Source of the DNA: Acidobacteriota bacterium
Lineage (GTDB): Bacteria; Acidobacteriota; Terriglobia; Acidiferrales; UBA7541
Reading direction: 5' to 3'
Length of the DNA stretch: 10,219 nucleotides
NCBI GenBank assembly: GCA_003131985.1
Contig: PKWH01000112.1
Span: 1-10,219 of the forward strand
This document shows, in pieces, positions 1 to 6,989 of the stretch. The notes below the pieces were generated by a model. That model worked only from the letters and a program-made list of their open reading frames with translations. It made no database searches and was not told the DNA's origin. The number at the start of each line of letters is the position of its first letter. The first letter of the stretch is position 1. The translations under genes were made by a program, and so were the position numbers.

Positions 1-177
1 GCGCTTGCGCTTGGGGGGAGTTCCTTCCGCCATTTCCACCACCATGATGCTGGTGACAAATTTCTTGGGGCCGTGCAGGTCGAAGTCGATCGAGGTCCGG
101 TCGTTATCGGATTCAGTGACCACGCCCAAACCGTACTGGAAGTGCTTGATGTACTGGCCTTCGGGAAGTGCTTTCAA
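1..177 (-). CDS. Small conserved protein with a Tudor/SH3-like fold (3' end outside window)
   Basis: The minus strand reads 59 codons without a stop to the left edge, so the C-terminus is missing. I chose the TTG at 177-175 as start because GAGGAG lies six bases upstream and an in-frame TAA sits ten codons before it; no in-frame ATG or GTG is available there. The pattern 'YIKHFQYGLGVV', a variable acidic turn, 'IDFDLHGPKKF' and 'MVVE' matches the layout of the small beta-barrel at the C-terminus of UvrD/PcrA helicases (H-x-x-FG-x-G-x-V, then V-x-F-x-x-G-x-K-x-L, then LE). In those helicases this module contacts RNA polymerase or other partners. Here it stands alone and ends in a basic tail (PPKRKR), which suggests contact with nucleic acid or polymerase. 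The resemblance is pattern-based and the function is unknown. It follows cspA on the same strand but is separated from it by a strong terminator. Confidence 0.72.
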   Translation of the reverse strand, partial: MKALPEGQYIKHFQYGLGVVTESDNDRTSIDFDLHGPKKFVTSIMVVEMAEGTPPKRKR

Positions 178-251
178 CAGGGGCTCCTCATTCCAAGCGA
201 TAAGTGCGATTTAACAGTGGCCGGGAAAATGCTCGGGAAACTTTTGGTGCG

Positions 252-287
252 AAAAAAAAGGGCGAACCGGCCAAAGCCGGCTCGCCC
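252..287 (-). terminator. Intrinsic terminator of cspA
   Basis: Read on the minus strand, a 12-bp GC-rich stem (arms 287-276 and 271-260, with one G-U pair) closes a four-base TTTG loop and is followed directly by eight T residues (259-252). It starts only seven bases after the cspA stop codon. This is a textbook rho-independent terminator and should separate cspA from the small gene to its left. Confidence 0.95.
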
Positions 288-294
288 CATTCGA

Positions 295-498
295 CTAGAG
301 GCTGGTAACGTTCGCTGCCTGCAGACCCTTCGGTCCACGGGTCACTTCGAACTCAACCGCTTGGCCTTCGTTCAGCGACTTATATCCTTCCGCCTGAATC
401 GCGGAAAAATGGACGAAAACGTCCTCGCCGGACTGGCGCTGGATGAATCCAAAACCCTTGCTGGCATTGAACCACTTTACTGTTCCTTGTTCTCTCAC
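295..498 (-). CDS. cspA: Cold-shock domain protein (CspA family)
   Basis: This is a 67-residue single-domain cold-shock protein, the usual family length. It binds single-stranded RNA and DNA and acts as an RNA chaperone that melts secondary structure. The RNP1 motif KGFGFI is at residues 14-19 and RNP2 VFVHF at 27-31. The N-terminal GTVKWFN strand and the 'EGQAVEFEVTRGPKG' to 'AANV' C-terminal strands are all present. The start is a GTG at 498-496, preceded at seven bases by AGAAGGAAG. The gene appears monocistronic: a strong terminator follows it, and a hairpin lies about 65 bases upstream. Whether it is cold-inducible or constitutive cannot be told from the protein. The specific paralogue (CspA, CspC or another) is not resolvable; the symbol is used in the family sense. 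Confidence 0.95.
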   Translation of the reverse strand: MREQGTVKWFNASKGFGFIQRQSGEDVFVHFSAIQAEGYKSLNEGQAVEFEVTRGPKGLQAANVTSL

Positions 499-563
499 TG
501 ATGTACTTCCTTCTTTTTAAGCTATTTGTGCTTCTCGACCGCCTCCAGCCGTAAAGCAAAAGA

Positions 564-587
564 GGCTGCAAGTTTGAACTTGCAGCC
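564..587 (-). terminator. Strong hairpin between acnA and cspA: terminator or cspA leader element
   Basis: An 11-bp perfect inverted repeat (arms 564-574 and 577-587) forms a stem with effectively a four-base loop. On the minus strand it is followed by TCTTTTGCTTT. It lies 183 bases after the acnA stop and 65 bases before the cspA start. As a terminator it would stop acnA transcripts before cspA. If the cspA promoter lies upstream (candidate at 607-635), it would instead sit in the cspA leader and could act as an attenuator or structured element. Apart from this and the promoter candidate I see nothing in 499-770. Confidence 0.55.
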
Positions 588-606
588 CCTTCAATCGAAT
601 CTAAAG

Positions 607-635
607 GTGTTACAAGAGCAACAAACGCAAACCAA
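607..635 (-). promoter_or_regulatory. Candidate promoter for cspA
   Basis: On the minus strand TTGGTT (635-630) and TAACAC (612-607) are separated by 17 bases. Both hexamers match the sigma70 consensus only partly (three of six each), so this is weak. If real, it would give a leader of about 100 bases carrying the 564-587 hairpin; long structured leaders are known for csp genes. Confidence 0.22.
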
Positions 636-770
636 CAATAGCATGTTTCGAGCGTTGAACCTAGCGGAATTTTGGCGCCTTCTGGATGTAATTCGATTTA
701 AATTTATTGCGTGATTGCCCGTGACAGCGGCGTTCGCGGTGTTTGCGGCTACGATGCGGCTATTGCGGGA

Positions 771-3449
771 CTACAACATTTGGCGGAGAACGTACTGCAG
801 GATGCCGCCGTGTTGGTAGTAGGCGAGTTCGAAGGGCGTATCCACGCGAGTGATTGCCGTAAATGTCTTTTCAGCGCCGTCAGCGGCTCGAGCGCGCACT
901 TTCATTTTCTTTCGCGGCTCGAACTTGTGCGCCAGACCTTCAATGTCAAAAATTTCGAGTCCCGTGAGTCCCAAAGTGTTTAGATTCTGATCGGGCAAAA
1001 ATTCAAGGGGAAGGATTCCCATGCCAACCAGATTGCTGCGGTGAATGCGTTCGAAGCTTTCCGCCAGAACGGCGCGAACGCCCAGCAACGCAGTTCCTTT
1101 GGCGGCCCAGTCGCGCGAGGAACCGGAGCCATATTCCTTCCCAGCGAAGACGATGAGCGGCACGCGTTCATCGTGGTATTTCATCGCCGCGTCATAGATG
1201 GACATTTTTTCGTCGCCTGGCTGATGAATCGTCCACCCGCCTTCGGTGCCCGGAGCCAGCAGATTGCGTAGGCGGATATTCGCGAACGTCCCGCGCATCA
1301 TTACTTCGTGGTTGCCGCGTCGCGCGCCATACGAATTAAAATCCTTCGGCTGGACGCCGCGCGAAATTAAGTATTTTCCGGCGGGAGTGTCGGCGGGAAT
1401 CGAGCCGGCGGGAGAAATATGATCGGTAGTCACGCTATCACCCAGCACTGCGAGGGCGCGCAGACCGGTCAAATCTTTCAGCGCTACAGGGTTCCGCGGC
1501 ATGTCTTGAAAAAATGGAGGATGATTGATGTAGGTAGATTTCGAATCCCAGGCGTAAAGATCGCCTTCCGGAATTGGCAGCGCTCGCCAATGCTCGTCAC
1601 CGGTGAACACGTCAGCATATTCTTTTCGGAACATGTCACTGGAAACGGATGAACGCATCGTCGCCTCAACTTCCGCGGGCGTCGGCCAAATATCACGCAG
1701 ATAGACCGGCTTGCCTCCCTTGTCCTTGCCGAGTGACTCGTTCACGATGTCGAAATCCATTCGTCCTGCGAGCGCATAGGCTACAACCAGAGGCGGTGAT
1801 GCCAGATAATTCGCGCGGCAAAGAGGGTTGATGCGGCCTTCGAAATTGCGGTTTCCGCTCAACACGGAAACTGCGTGCAGATTATTGTCCTTGATCGCTT
1901 TGCTGATCGGATCAGAAAGGGGGCCGCTATTCCCGATGCATGTTGTGCATCCGTAGCCAACCAAGTTGAAGCGCAGCGATTCGAGAAAGGGCGTTAATCC
2001 GGCCTTGTCCAGGTAATCAGTGACAACTTTAGATCCCGGAGCAAAACTAGTTTTCACCCAGGGCTTGGAAGTCAGCCCGCGCTCCACTGCTTTTTTCGCG
2101 AGCAGGCCTGCCCCGAGCATCAGCGAGGGATTCGAAGTGTTGGTGCAACTCGTGATCGCCGCGATCACTACCGAACCATCTCCCAACTCGAAACGGTCTC
2201 CATTGTTCTGCACGCTAACCGACTTGGGAGCGGCGCTCAACGATTTTGCGAACGAGCTCTTCGCATCGGTCAGAAAGACGCTATCTTGCGGCCGCTTCGG
2301 GCCGGCCATGGTAGGAACCACAGTCGCGAGATTAAGTTCCAGCCGATCGGAAAAGATGGGGTCCGGCGTCGCGTCGGTGCGGAAAAGGCCCTGCTCCTTC
2401 GTATAGGCTTCGACCAGCTTTACCTGTTCCTCACTCCGCGCGGTAAACCGCAAGTAAGCGACCGTCTCCGCATCCACGGGAAAGAATCCCATCGTCGCGC
2501 CATATTCGGGCGCCATGTTGGCGATCGTAGCGCGGTCGGGAAGCGTGAGGCTGGAAAGGCCAGTCCCGTAGAACTCCACAAATTTTCCGACCACACCTTT
2601 TTTGCGCAACATGTGCGTCACGGTAAGGACAAGGTCCGTAGCTGTTGCACCTTCTGGCAAACGACCGTACAGTTTGAAACCGATCACGGCGGGAATCAGC
2701 ATGGAGAGCGGCTGGCCCAACATCGCGGCCTCCGCTTCGATTCCTCCGACGCCCCACCCAAAAACTCCAAGCCCATTCACCATCGTGGTATGCGAGTCGG
2801 TGCCGACCAGCGAGTCCGGAAAAGCGATCCAAGCGCCATCCTGCTTTTCTCGAAAAACAACGCGCGCGAGATATTCTAGATTCACCTGGTGGCAGATGCC
2901 CGTGTCCGGCGGAACAACCTTGAAATTCCGGAATCCTTTCTGGCCCCAGCGGAGAAAGGCATAGCGCTCGATGTTGCGCTGCATCTCCAGATCGGCGTTG
3001 AACGCGAAAGCGCCCGTCGTGCCGAACTTATCCACTTGCACGGAGTGATCGATCACCAGCTCAGCGGGAAGCAACGGATTAATTTTTTTGGGATCACCGC
3101 CGAGTGTGCACATGGCCTCGCGCATGGCTGCCAGGTCGACCACGGCAGGTACGCCGGTAAAATCCTGCAGCAGAACTCGCGCGGGCATAAAGGAAATTTC
3201 CTTTTCCGTGGCGCCTTCCGCGCCGGAAGGATCCCAGCCCGCCAGCGCGCGAACGTCATCGGCGAGGACGAATCGCTCGTCCTCATGCCGCAGCAAATTT
3301 TCCAGCAGGACTTTCAGAGAGAATGGCAGGCGCGCGACATTTCCCACACCGGTGCGTTCGAGAGCGTTCAAACGATAAATCTCAAACGATTCGTCACCGG
3401 AGCGCAAAGCCGAGCGTGCGGAAAAAGAATTCTTCGATGTGCGGCTCAT
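771..3449 (-). CDS. acnA: Aconitate hydratase, AcnA/IRP1 type
   Basis: This 892-residue enzyme isomerises citrate to isocitrate through cis-aconitate in the TCA cycle, in the cytoplasm. Length and layout fit the AcnA/IRP1 family. The three [4Fe-4S] ligands are C435 (in ITSCTNTSNP) and C501 and C504 (in GYGCTTCIGNSGP). Other signatures are DHSVQVD (134-140), GTDSHTTMVNGLGVFGWGVGG (from 216), the swivel-domain GDSVTTDHISPAGSI (670-684) and the active-site loop GSGSSRDWAAKG (774-785). The ATG at 3449-3447 has AGGAGAA upstream, with a longish 13-base gap after AGGAG. A -10-like TAAAAT (3491-3486, minus strand) without a clear -35 may give it its own start. It lies 87 bp downstream of yggX on the same strand, so it may also be cotranscribed. 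No terminator directly follows the stop; the hairpin at 564-587 is the first candidate. Confidence 0.98.
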   Translation of the reverse strand: MSRTSKNSFSARSALRSGDESFEIYRLNALERTGVGNVARLPFSLKVLLENLLRHEDERFVLADDVRALAGWDPSGAEGATEKEISFMPARVLLQDFTGVPAVVDLAAMREAMCTLGGDPKKINPLLPAELVIDHSVQVDKFGTTGAFAFNADLEMQRNIERYAFLRWGQKGFRNFKVVPPDTGICHQVNLEYLARVVFREKQDGAWIAFPDSLVGTDSHTTMVNGLGVFGWGVGGIEAEAAMLGQPLSMLIPAVIGFKLYGRLPEGATATDLVLTVTHMLRKKGVVGKFVEFYGTGLSSLTLPDRATIANMAPEYGATMGFFPVDAETVAYLRFTARSEEQVKLVEAYTKEQGLFRTDATPDPIFSDRLELNLATVVPTMAGPKRPQDSVFLTDAKSSFAKSLSAAPKSVSVQNNGDRFELGDGSVVIAAITSCTNTSNPSLMLGAGLLAKKAVERGLTSKPWVKTSFAPGSKVVTDYLDKAGLTPFLESLRFNLVGYGCTTCIGNSGPLSDPISKAIKDNNLHAVSVLSGNRNFEGRINPLCRANYLASPPLVVAYALAGRMDFDIVNESLGKDKGGKPVYLRDIWPTPAEVEATMRSSVSSDMFRKEYADVFTGDEHWRALPIPEGDLYAWDSKSTYINHPPFFQDMPRNPVALKDLTGLRALAVLGDSVTTDHISPAGSIPADTPAGKYLISRGVQPKDFNSYGARRGNHEVMMRGTFANIRLRNLLAPGTEGGWTIHQPGDEKMSIYDAAMKYHDERVPLIVFAGKEYGSGSSRDWAAKGTALLGVRAVLAESFERIHRSNLVGMGILPLEFLPDQNLNTLGLTGLEIFDIEGLAHKFEPRKKMKVRARAADGAEKTFTAITRVDTPFELAYYQHGGILQYVLRQML

Positions 3450-3536
3450 GCGCGAATAAGTTCTCCTGTTATGGATTCGGTTCCCATTTTAGCGTATCCC
3501 CACTGTGTGAGCGGCCGATTCGCAGAAATATTGAGC

Positions 3537-3866
3537 CTAATGTTTCGGCGGCACGTAACTTTCGGGCAGCTTCGAGCCTTCCCCGAAGAAAAACATTTCC
3601 ATCTGTTCTTCCATCACCTTCATTCCGTTGGGATCGAGCGGATTTAAGCGGAATTCGTTCATGATCATTTTGGAATGCTCCACCCACAGCTTCCACGCTT
3701 CCTTCGAAACGTTGTCGTAAACGCGCTTTCCGATTGGGCCTTTCCAAGGGACACGGTCAAGTCCCGGCATCTCTTTGCCGAATTTAACGCACTTCACCAT
3801 GTGCACGCCTTGCGTCGCGGACTGGGCGGCTGCCCCCACGTTGGCTGAACGCTTCTCGTCTGCCAT
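3537..3866 (-). CDS. yggX: YggX-family Fe(II)-trafficking / oxidative-damage protection protein
   Basis: This is a 109-residue homologue of YggX, a small protein that limits oxidative damage to Fe-S clusters and affects iron handling. The family core runs from 'MVKCVKFGKEMPG' (residue 23 on, conserved Cys at 26) through 'GKRVYDNVSKEAWKLW' to 'EEQMEMFFFG' (about 86-95), matching the GKRIYNEISKEAW and MVNFLFEG regions of the enteric protein. I chose the ATG at 3866-3864 because AGAGGAGG lies four bases upstream. This adds about 22 Ala/Ser-rich residues before the usual family start at M23, which has only a weak AAGG in front. A short tail (GEGSKLPESYVPPKH) follows the core. It precedes acnA on the same strand and is divergent from zwf. 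The functional link to aconitase, a superoxide-sensitive Fe-S enzyme, is direct in enteric bacteria. Confidence 0.9.
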   Translation of the reverse strand: MADEKRSANVGAAAQSATQGVHMVKCVKFGKEMPGLDRVPWKGPIGKRVYDNVSKEAWKLWVEHSKMIMNEFRLNPLDPNGMKVMEEQMEMFFFGEGSKLPESYVPPKH

Positions 3867-3890
3867 GAAACCTCCTCTAATGTCGCCTAA

Positions 3891-3905
3891 TTGAAGATAC
3901 TTCAA
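3891..3905. promoter_or_regulatory. Perfect palindrome, possible operator
   Basis: TTGAAG and CTTCAA flank a three-base ATA centre, a perfect 6-3-6 inverted repeat. It lies 25 bases upstream of the yggX start and 52 bases upstream of the zwf -35 box, in the divergent intergenic region. The size and symmetry suit a dimeric regulator. I cannot match it to a named operator, and short AT-rich palindromes also arise by chance. Confidence 0.3.
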
Positions 3906-3956
3906 CGGCGCGAGAAATTCCAGCTAACGCAGCACGCTTTGCCGGACAACTGCTAG

Positions 3957-3986
3957 TTGAAAGCAGCGCGTACCAATAATTATGAT
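3957..3986 (+). promoter_or_regulatory. Sigma70-type promoter of zwf-glk
   Basis: TTGAAA (3957-3962) and TATGAT (3981-3986) match the -35 and -10 consensus in four and five positions, with an 18-base spacer. The predicted transcription start near 3993 gives a leader of roughly 73 bases before the zwf ATG. This is the best promoter-like sequence I find in the window. Confidence 0.65.
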
Positions 3987-4025
3987 AGGCTCTCTTGGAA
4001 AGTTTGGGTTTGAGAAAATAGAAAA

Positions 4026-4045
4026 GCTCGCGCCAGGTTGCGAGC
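4026..4045 (+). promoter_or_regulatory. Short hairpin in the zwf leader
   Basis: GCTCGC (4026-4031) and GCGAGC (4040-4045) form a 6-bp GC-rich stem around an eight-base loop, ending about 11 bases before the GGGAG ribosome binding site (4057-4061). No T-run follows, so it is not a terminator. It could stabilise the transcript or influence translation initiation, or it could be chance. Confidence 0.3.
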
Positions 4046-4065
4046 GCTAGATCCTCGGGAGACTT

Positions 4066-5610
4066 ATGTCGGACGCCCAAGCATCAGAAACTGCCGAAAA
4101 GCCCAAAACCGACGCGTATTACTGTGAGGTGCCTTCTCAGCCTTGCGCCATTGTAATGTTCGGCGCGTCCGGCGATCTGGCGCAGCGGAAGCTTTTGCCC
4201 GCGCTTTACGATCTTGCTTTCCATGCCTGCCTCGCGCCGCGATTCCGCCTGGTGGGATTTTCGCGCACCAAAATGGACGATGCCGAATTCCGGCGCAAGT
4301 CGGCTGAGGCACTCTCAAAAGCTAAGGCGCCGGAGGCTAACGATAACAGGCGCGGTGAATTCCTAGAGCATCTCCAGTACTTCACCGGGGACTATGACGA
4401 TCCGGAAGCTTTCCGCCGTCTTGCGGAGCGCCTGAACGCGCTCGACAACGAAGCTCAACTCGGCGGCAATCGTCTTTTTTATCTAGCCACTCCTCCGGAA
4501 ATCTATCTAAAAATTATCGAGCAGCTTGGAAAAGCCGGTCTCGCGCGTCCCAAGTCCGACAAATCGTGGACGCGCGTCATCATCGAAAAGCCGTTTGGAC
4601 GCGATCAAGATTCCGCGCGCGCGCTTAACGAGAAGCTTCTCAGCGTGTTCGATGAGTCTCAGGTCTACCGCATCGATCATTACCTGGGGAAAGAGACGGT
4701 GCAGAACTTGTTGGTCTTCCGTTTTGGTAACGGAATCTTCGAGCCTTTGTGGAACCGCAATTACATCGATCACGTGCAGATCACAGCCGCTGAATCCTTG
4801 GGAGTCGAACGCCGCGCGGCGTTTTACGAATCTGCCGGAGCAATGCGCGACATGATCCAGAGCCACGTCCTCCAGCTCACATCTCTCGTTGCCATGGAAT
4901 CGCCGGCCACATTTGACGCAACTTCCGTGCGCAACGAAAAAATTAAGGTGCTGCAATCGATTCGGCCTTTCACTGCCGACGCAATTTGGAAATACGTGGT
5001 GCGAGGCCAGTACTCGGCTGGGCAGGAAGATGGAAAACCGGTGGTGGGTTATCGGCAGGAACCGGGAGTCAAGCCGGATTCCCCGACGGAGACTTTCGTC
5101 GCGATGAAACTTCTGGTGGATAACTGGCGCTGGAGCGGCGTTCCTTTTTATTTGCGCACCGGAAAACGCTTGAAGAAAGGGATCAGCGAGATCGTCATCC
5201 GATTCAAGCCGGCCCCGCACAAGGTTTTCCGCGGCGAGAGCACCGAACTCAATTCCATCGTCCTCAATATCCAGCCGGACGAGGGGATTTCGCTTTCTTT
5301 TGGAGCGAAAGCGCCCGGCGGCCAAATGCACATTTCGCCAGTAACAATGGATTTTCAGTATCGGGCCACTTTCGGCGGGGTCTCTCGCGAAGCTTACTCC
5401 ACGCTGATTAATGATTGCATCCGAGGAGACGCCACGCTTTTCGACCGCGCTGACAGCGTTGAGGCAGCCTGGGCGCTCGTCGATCCGATTTTGAAAGCTT
5501 GGCAAGGTGCTTCCGCGCCGCCTTTTCCGAATTATCCTGCCGGCAGCGAAGGTCCGCGGGCCGCGGATGACTTGGCAGTTTCCGAAGGACGGCACTGGCG
5601 ACCTTTGTAG
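4066..5610 (+). CDS. zwf: Glucose-6-phosphate 1-dehydrogenase
   Basis: This 514-residue enzyme oxidises glucose 6-phosphate to 6-phosphogluconolactone. It feeds the oxidative pentose-phosphate or Entner-Doudoroff routes and is a main source of NADPH. The Rossmann dinucleotide motif FGASGDLAQRKL is at residues 32-43 and EKPFG at 174-178. The active-site signature RIDHYLGKE is at 202-210 (H205 matches the substrate-binding His of the Leuconostoc enzyme), with H267 in MIQSHVLQ as the likely catalytic His. RTGKRL (364-369) belongs to the substrate/cofactor site. The length is normal, with a 25-residue polar N-terminal lead before the Rossmann strand. GGGAG four bases upstream supports the ATG. 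glk follows after 84 bp on the same strand. Cofactor preference (NADP or NAD) is not decided by the motifs I can read. Confidence 0.98.
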   Translation: MSDAQASETAEKPKTDAYYCEVPSQPCAIVMFGASGDLAQRKLLPALYDLAFHACLAPRFRLVGFSRTKMDDAEFRRKSAEALSKAKAPEANDNRRGEFLEHLQYFTGDYDDPEAFRRLAERLNALDNEAQLGGNRLFYLATPPEIYLKIIEQLGKAGLARPKSDKSWTRVIIEKPFGRDQDSARALNEKLLSVFDESQVYRIDHYLGKETVQNLLVFRFGNGIFEPLWNRNYIDHVQITAAESLGVERRAAFYESAGAMRDMIQSHVLQLTSLVAMESPATFDATSVRNEKIKVLQSIRPFTADAIWKYVVRGQYSAGQEDGKPVVGYRQEPGVKPDSPTETFVAMKLLVDNWRWSGVPFYLRTGKRLKKGISEIVIRFKPAPHKVFRGESTELNSIVLNIQPDEGISLSFGAKAPGGQMHISPVTMDFQYRATFGGVSREAYSTLINDCIRGDATLFDRADSVEAAWALVDPILKAWQGASAPPFPNYPAGSEGPRAADDLAVSEGRHWRPL

Positions 5611-5694
5611 GCTTTTTTACGAGCAGAATTCTCATGCGTTTCACCATCAGTTCGATATAGATTCGGCTTTCATAGAACGCGGTGGAGGGGTTCG

Positions 5695-6657
5695 ATGATT
5701 CTTGCGGGAGACTTGGGAGGAACCAAGTCAAACCTCGGGCTGTTCGATGTGCAGCGCGAGAAACTCGTCTGTGTGGTCCGCAAACGCTTTGCCAGCAGCG
5801 AGCATTCCGGCCTGGAAGAAATCATGACTCTTTTTTTGAGCGGCGCCAACGCGAAAATCACGCAGGCCTCGTTCGGAATCGCCGGTCCGGTGGTGAACAA
5901 CCGAGTGCGGGGCACGAACTTGCCATGGGTAGTTGACGGCGCTTCCGTGGCGAAACATCTGGGCCTCGGTCACGTGCGCTTGTTGAATGATCTCGAAGCG
6001 TCGGCCTACGGCATTGAAGTTCTCGAGCCACAGGACAGCGAAACCATCCACGCGGGAGTTTCCACTCCTCAAGCCACTCAAGTGATCATCGCCGCAGGAA
6101 CAGGTCTGGGCGAGGGTGTATTGTTCTGGGATGGCAAGCGGTACTTGCCGATGGCGACCGAATCCGGCCATTCCGACTACTCCCCGAATACCGCTCAGCA
6201 CGCCGATCTGTGGAAATTTATCAAGCAGAGCGAAGAATTCGTAAGCGCTGAAGCCATCTTGTCCGGTCGAGGTTTTTTACGCGTGCACGAATTTCTGAAT
6301 CCTTCCGTGCGCCATCCCGGTTTTGACGATCACACCGTGGATCCAGCGCCTGAAATTACTCGCCGCGGCCTTTCTGCGGAATGCCCTGTGTGCGTCGCAA
6401 CGTTGGATTTGTGGGTTGAAATCTACGGCTCCGAGGCAGGGAACTTGGCTCTCCGCAATGTCGCGCGCGGCGGAATTTACATCGCCGGAGGAATCGCCGT
6501 CAAAGTTCTGCCCAAGCTGAAAAATGGCCGCTTTGCCGCGGCCGTAAAACACAAAGAAAAGCTCGCCGATTTTCTAGCCCAAATTCCGATACACGTGATT
6601 CTGAACGAAGATTTACCACTGATCGGCGCCGCCAACGTAGCCTGGAAGAATCTATAA
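5695..6657 (+). CDS. glk: Glucokinase (Glk family, not ROK)
   Basis: This 320-residue protein phosphorylates glucose with ATP to give glucose 6-phosphate, the substrate of the upstream Zwf. It aligns with E. coli Glk along its length. The phosphate-1 loop GDLGGTKSN is at 5-13, the catalytic base is in LNDLEA (N98, D99), the phosphate-2 loop AAGTGLGEG at 133-141, the sugar-binding ESGH at 156-159, and the adenosine motif IAGGI at 263-267. It lacks the zinc-binding cysteine cluster of ROK kinases. GGAGGGG ends four bases before the ATG. The 84-bp gap from zwf has a run of six T at 5613-5618 but no stem before it, so cotranscription with zwf is likely. A neighbouring glucokinase implies that free glucose enters by a non-PTS route or is released inside the cell. 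Confidence 0.95.
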   Translation: MILAGDLGGTKSNLGLFDVQREKLVCVVRKRFASSEHSGLEEIMTLFLSGANAKITQASFGIAGPVVNNRVRGTNLPWVVDGASVAKHLGLGHVRLLNDLEASAYGIEVLEPQDSETIHAGVSTPQATQVIIAAGTGLGEGVLFWDGKRYLPMATESGHSDYSPNTAQHADLWKFIKQSEEFVSAEAILSGRGFLRVHEFLNPSVRHPGFDDHTVDPAPEITRRGLSAECPVCVATLDLWVEIYGSEAGNLALRNVARGGIYIAGGIAVKVLPKLKNGRFAAAVKHKEKLADFLAQIPIHVILNEDLPLIGAANVAWKNL

Positions 6658-6709
6658 GATGAATCCGCGTTTCGTGAGTACGGAAGGGAATGGCAAAGAA
6701 CCAGTTTAC

Positions 6710-6726
6710 AGGCCTCTTCGTGAGCC
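6710..6726 (+). terminator. Weak terminator candidate after glk
   Basis: AGGC(C)TC and GAGCCT form a 6-bp stem with one bulged C around a TTCGT loop, followed by TTTCT and an AT-rich stretch. It lies about 50 bases after the glk stop. Stem and T-run are both poor for an intrinsic terminator, but nothing better is visible between glk and the tRNA. The rest of 6658-6856 shows no gene or signal I can support. Confidence 0.25.
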
Positions 6727-6864
6727 TTTCTAAATAAGCTGAATTTTTCCGGATTGCTTCCCGCTCGGCTCTTGGCGTTTAAAGGGATGTTTTCTGAAAG
6801 AGTTCCCTAGCTAGCCGCTGTAAGTTCGGAATCGAGACAAAGAACGATGCGCACGAGTTGTCCG

Positions 6865-6894
6865 TTGCGGAACAACGTACAAGCGCCGTAAACT
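6865..6894 (+). promoter_or_regulatory. Candidate promoter of tRNA-Arg
   Basis: TTGCGG (6865-6870) and TAAACT (6889-6894) are 18 bases apart, matching three and four consensus positions. The predicted start near 6901 is about 12 bases before the mature tRNA, as expected for a single tRNA gene. An imperfect 8-bp hairpin with one bulge (6857-6876) overlaps the -35 box. Confidence 0.4.
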
Positions 6895-6912
6895 GGCTTA
6901 GTTCCGACTTAC

Positions 6913-6989
6913 GCGCCCGTAGCTCAGTTGGAAAGAGCGTCTGCCTTCTAAGCAGAGGGTCGGGGGTTCGAATCCCTCCGGGCGCGCCA
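6913..6989 (+). tRNA. tRNA-Arg, anticodon TCT
   Basis: A complete cloverleaf is readable. The acceptor stem GCGCCCG/CGGGCGC is at 6913-6919 and 6979-6985. The D arm is GCTC/GAGC, and the anticodon stem TCTGC/GCAGA (6940-6944, 6952-6956) has loop CTTCTAA, giving anticodon TCT (6947-6949) for AGA codons. The T arm has loop TTCGAAT and one G-U pair. The discriminator G (6986) is followed by an encoded CCA (6987-6989). I found no second copy of its 3' end in the window, so there is no sign that it serves as an integration site here. Confidence 0.97.

Noticed and set aside
2286..3647. Long plus-strand frames across the aconitase gene (for example 2889-3647)
   Set aside because: They lie opposite acnA, which has full family motifs; their composition is that of an antisense shadow and they match no family.
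4507..5595. A 362-codon minus-strand frame opposite zwf
   Set aside because: It mirrors the codon structure of zwf, has no ribosome binding site and no recognisable motif.
5613..5618. T-run after zwf as an intrinsic terminator
   Set aside because: No GC-rich stem precedes it, and glk follows closely on the same strand.
6857..6876. Imperfect inverted repeat before the tRNA as an operator or terminator
   Set aside because: The stem has a bulge, no T-run follows and it overlaps the candidate -35 box; chance is sufficient.
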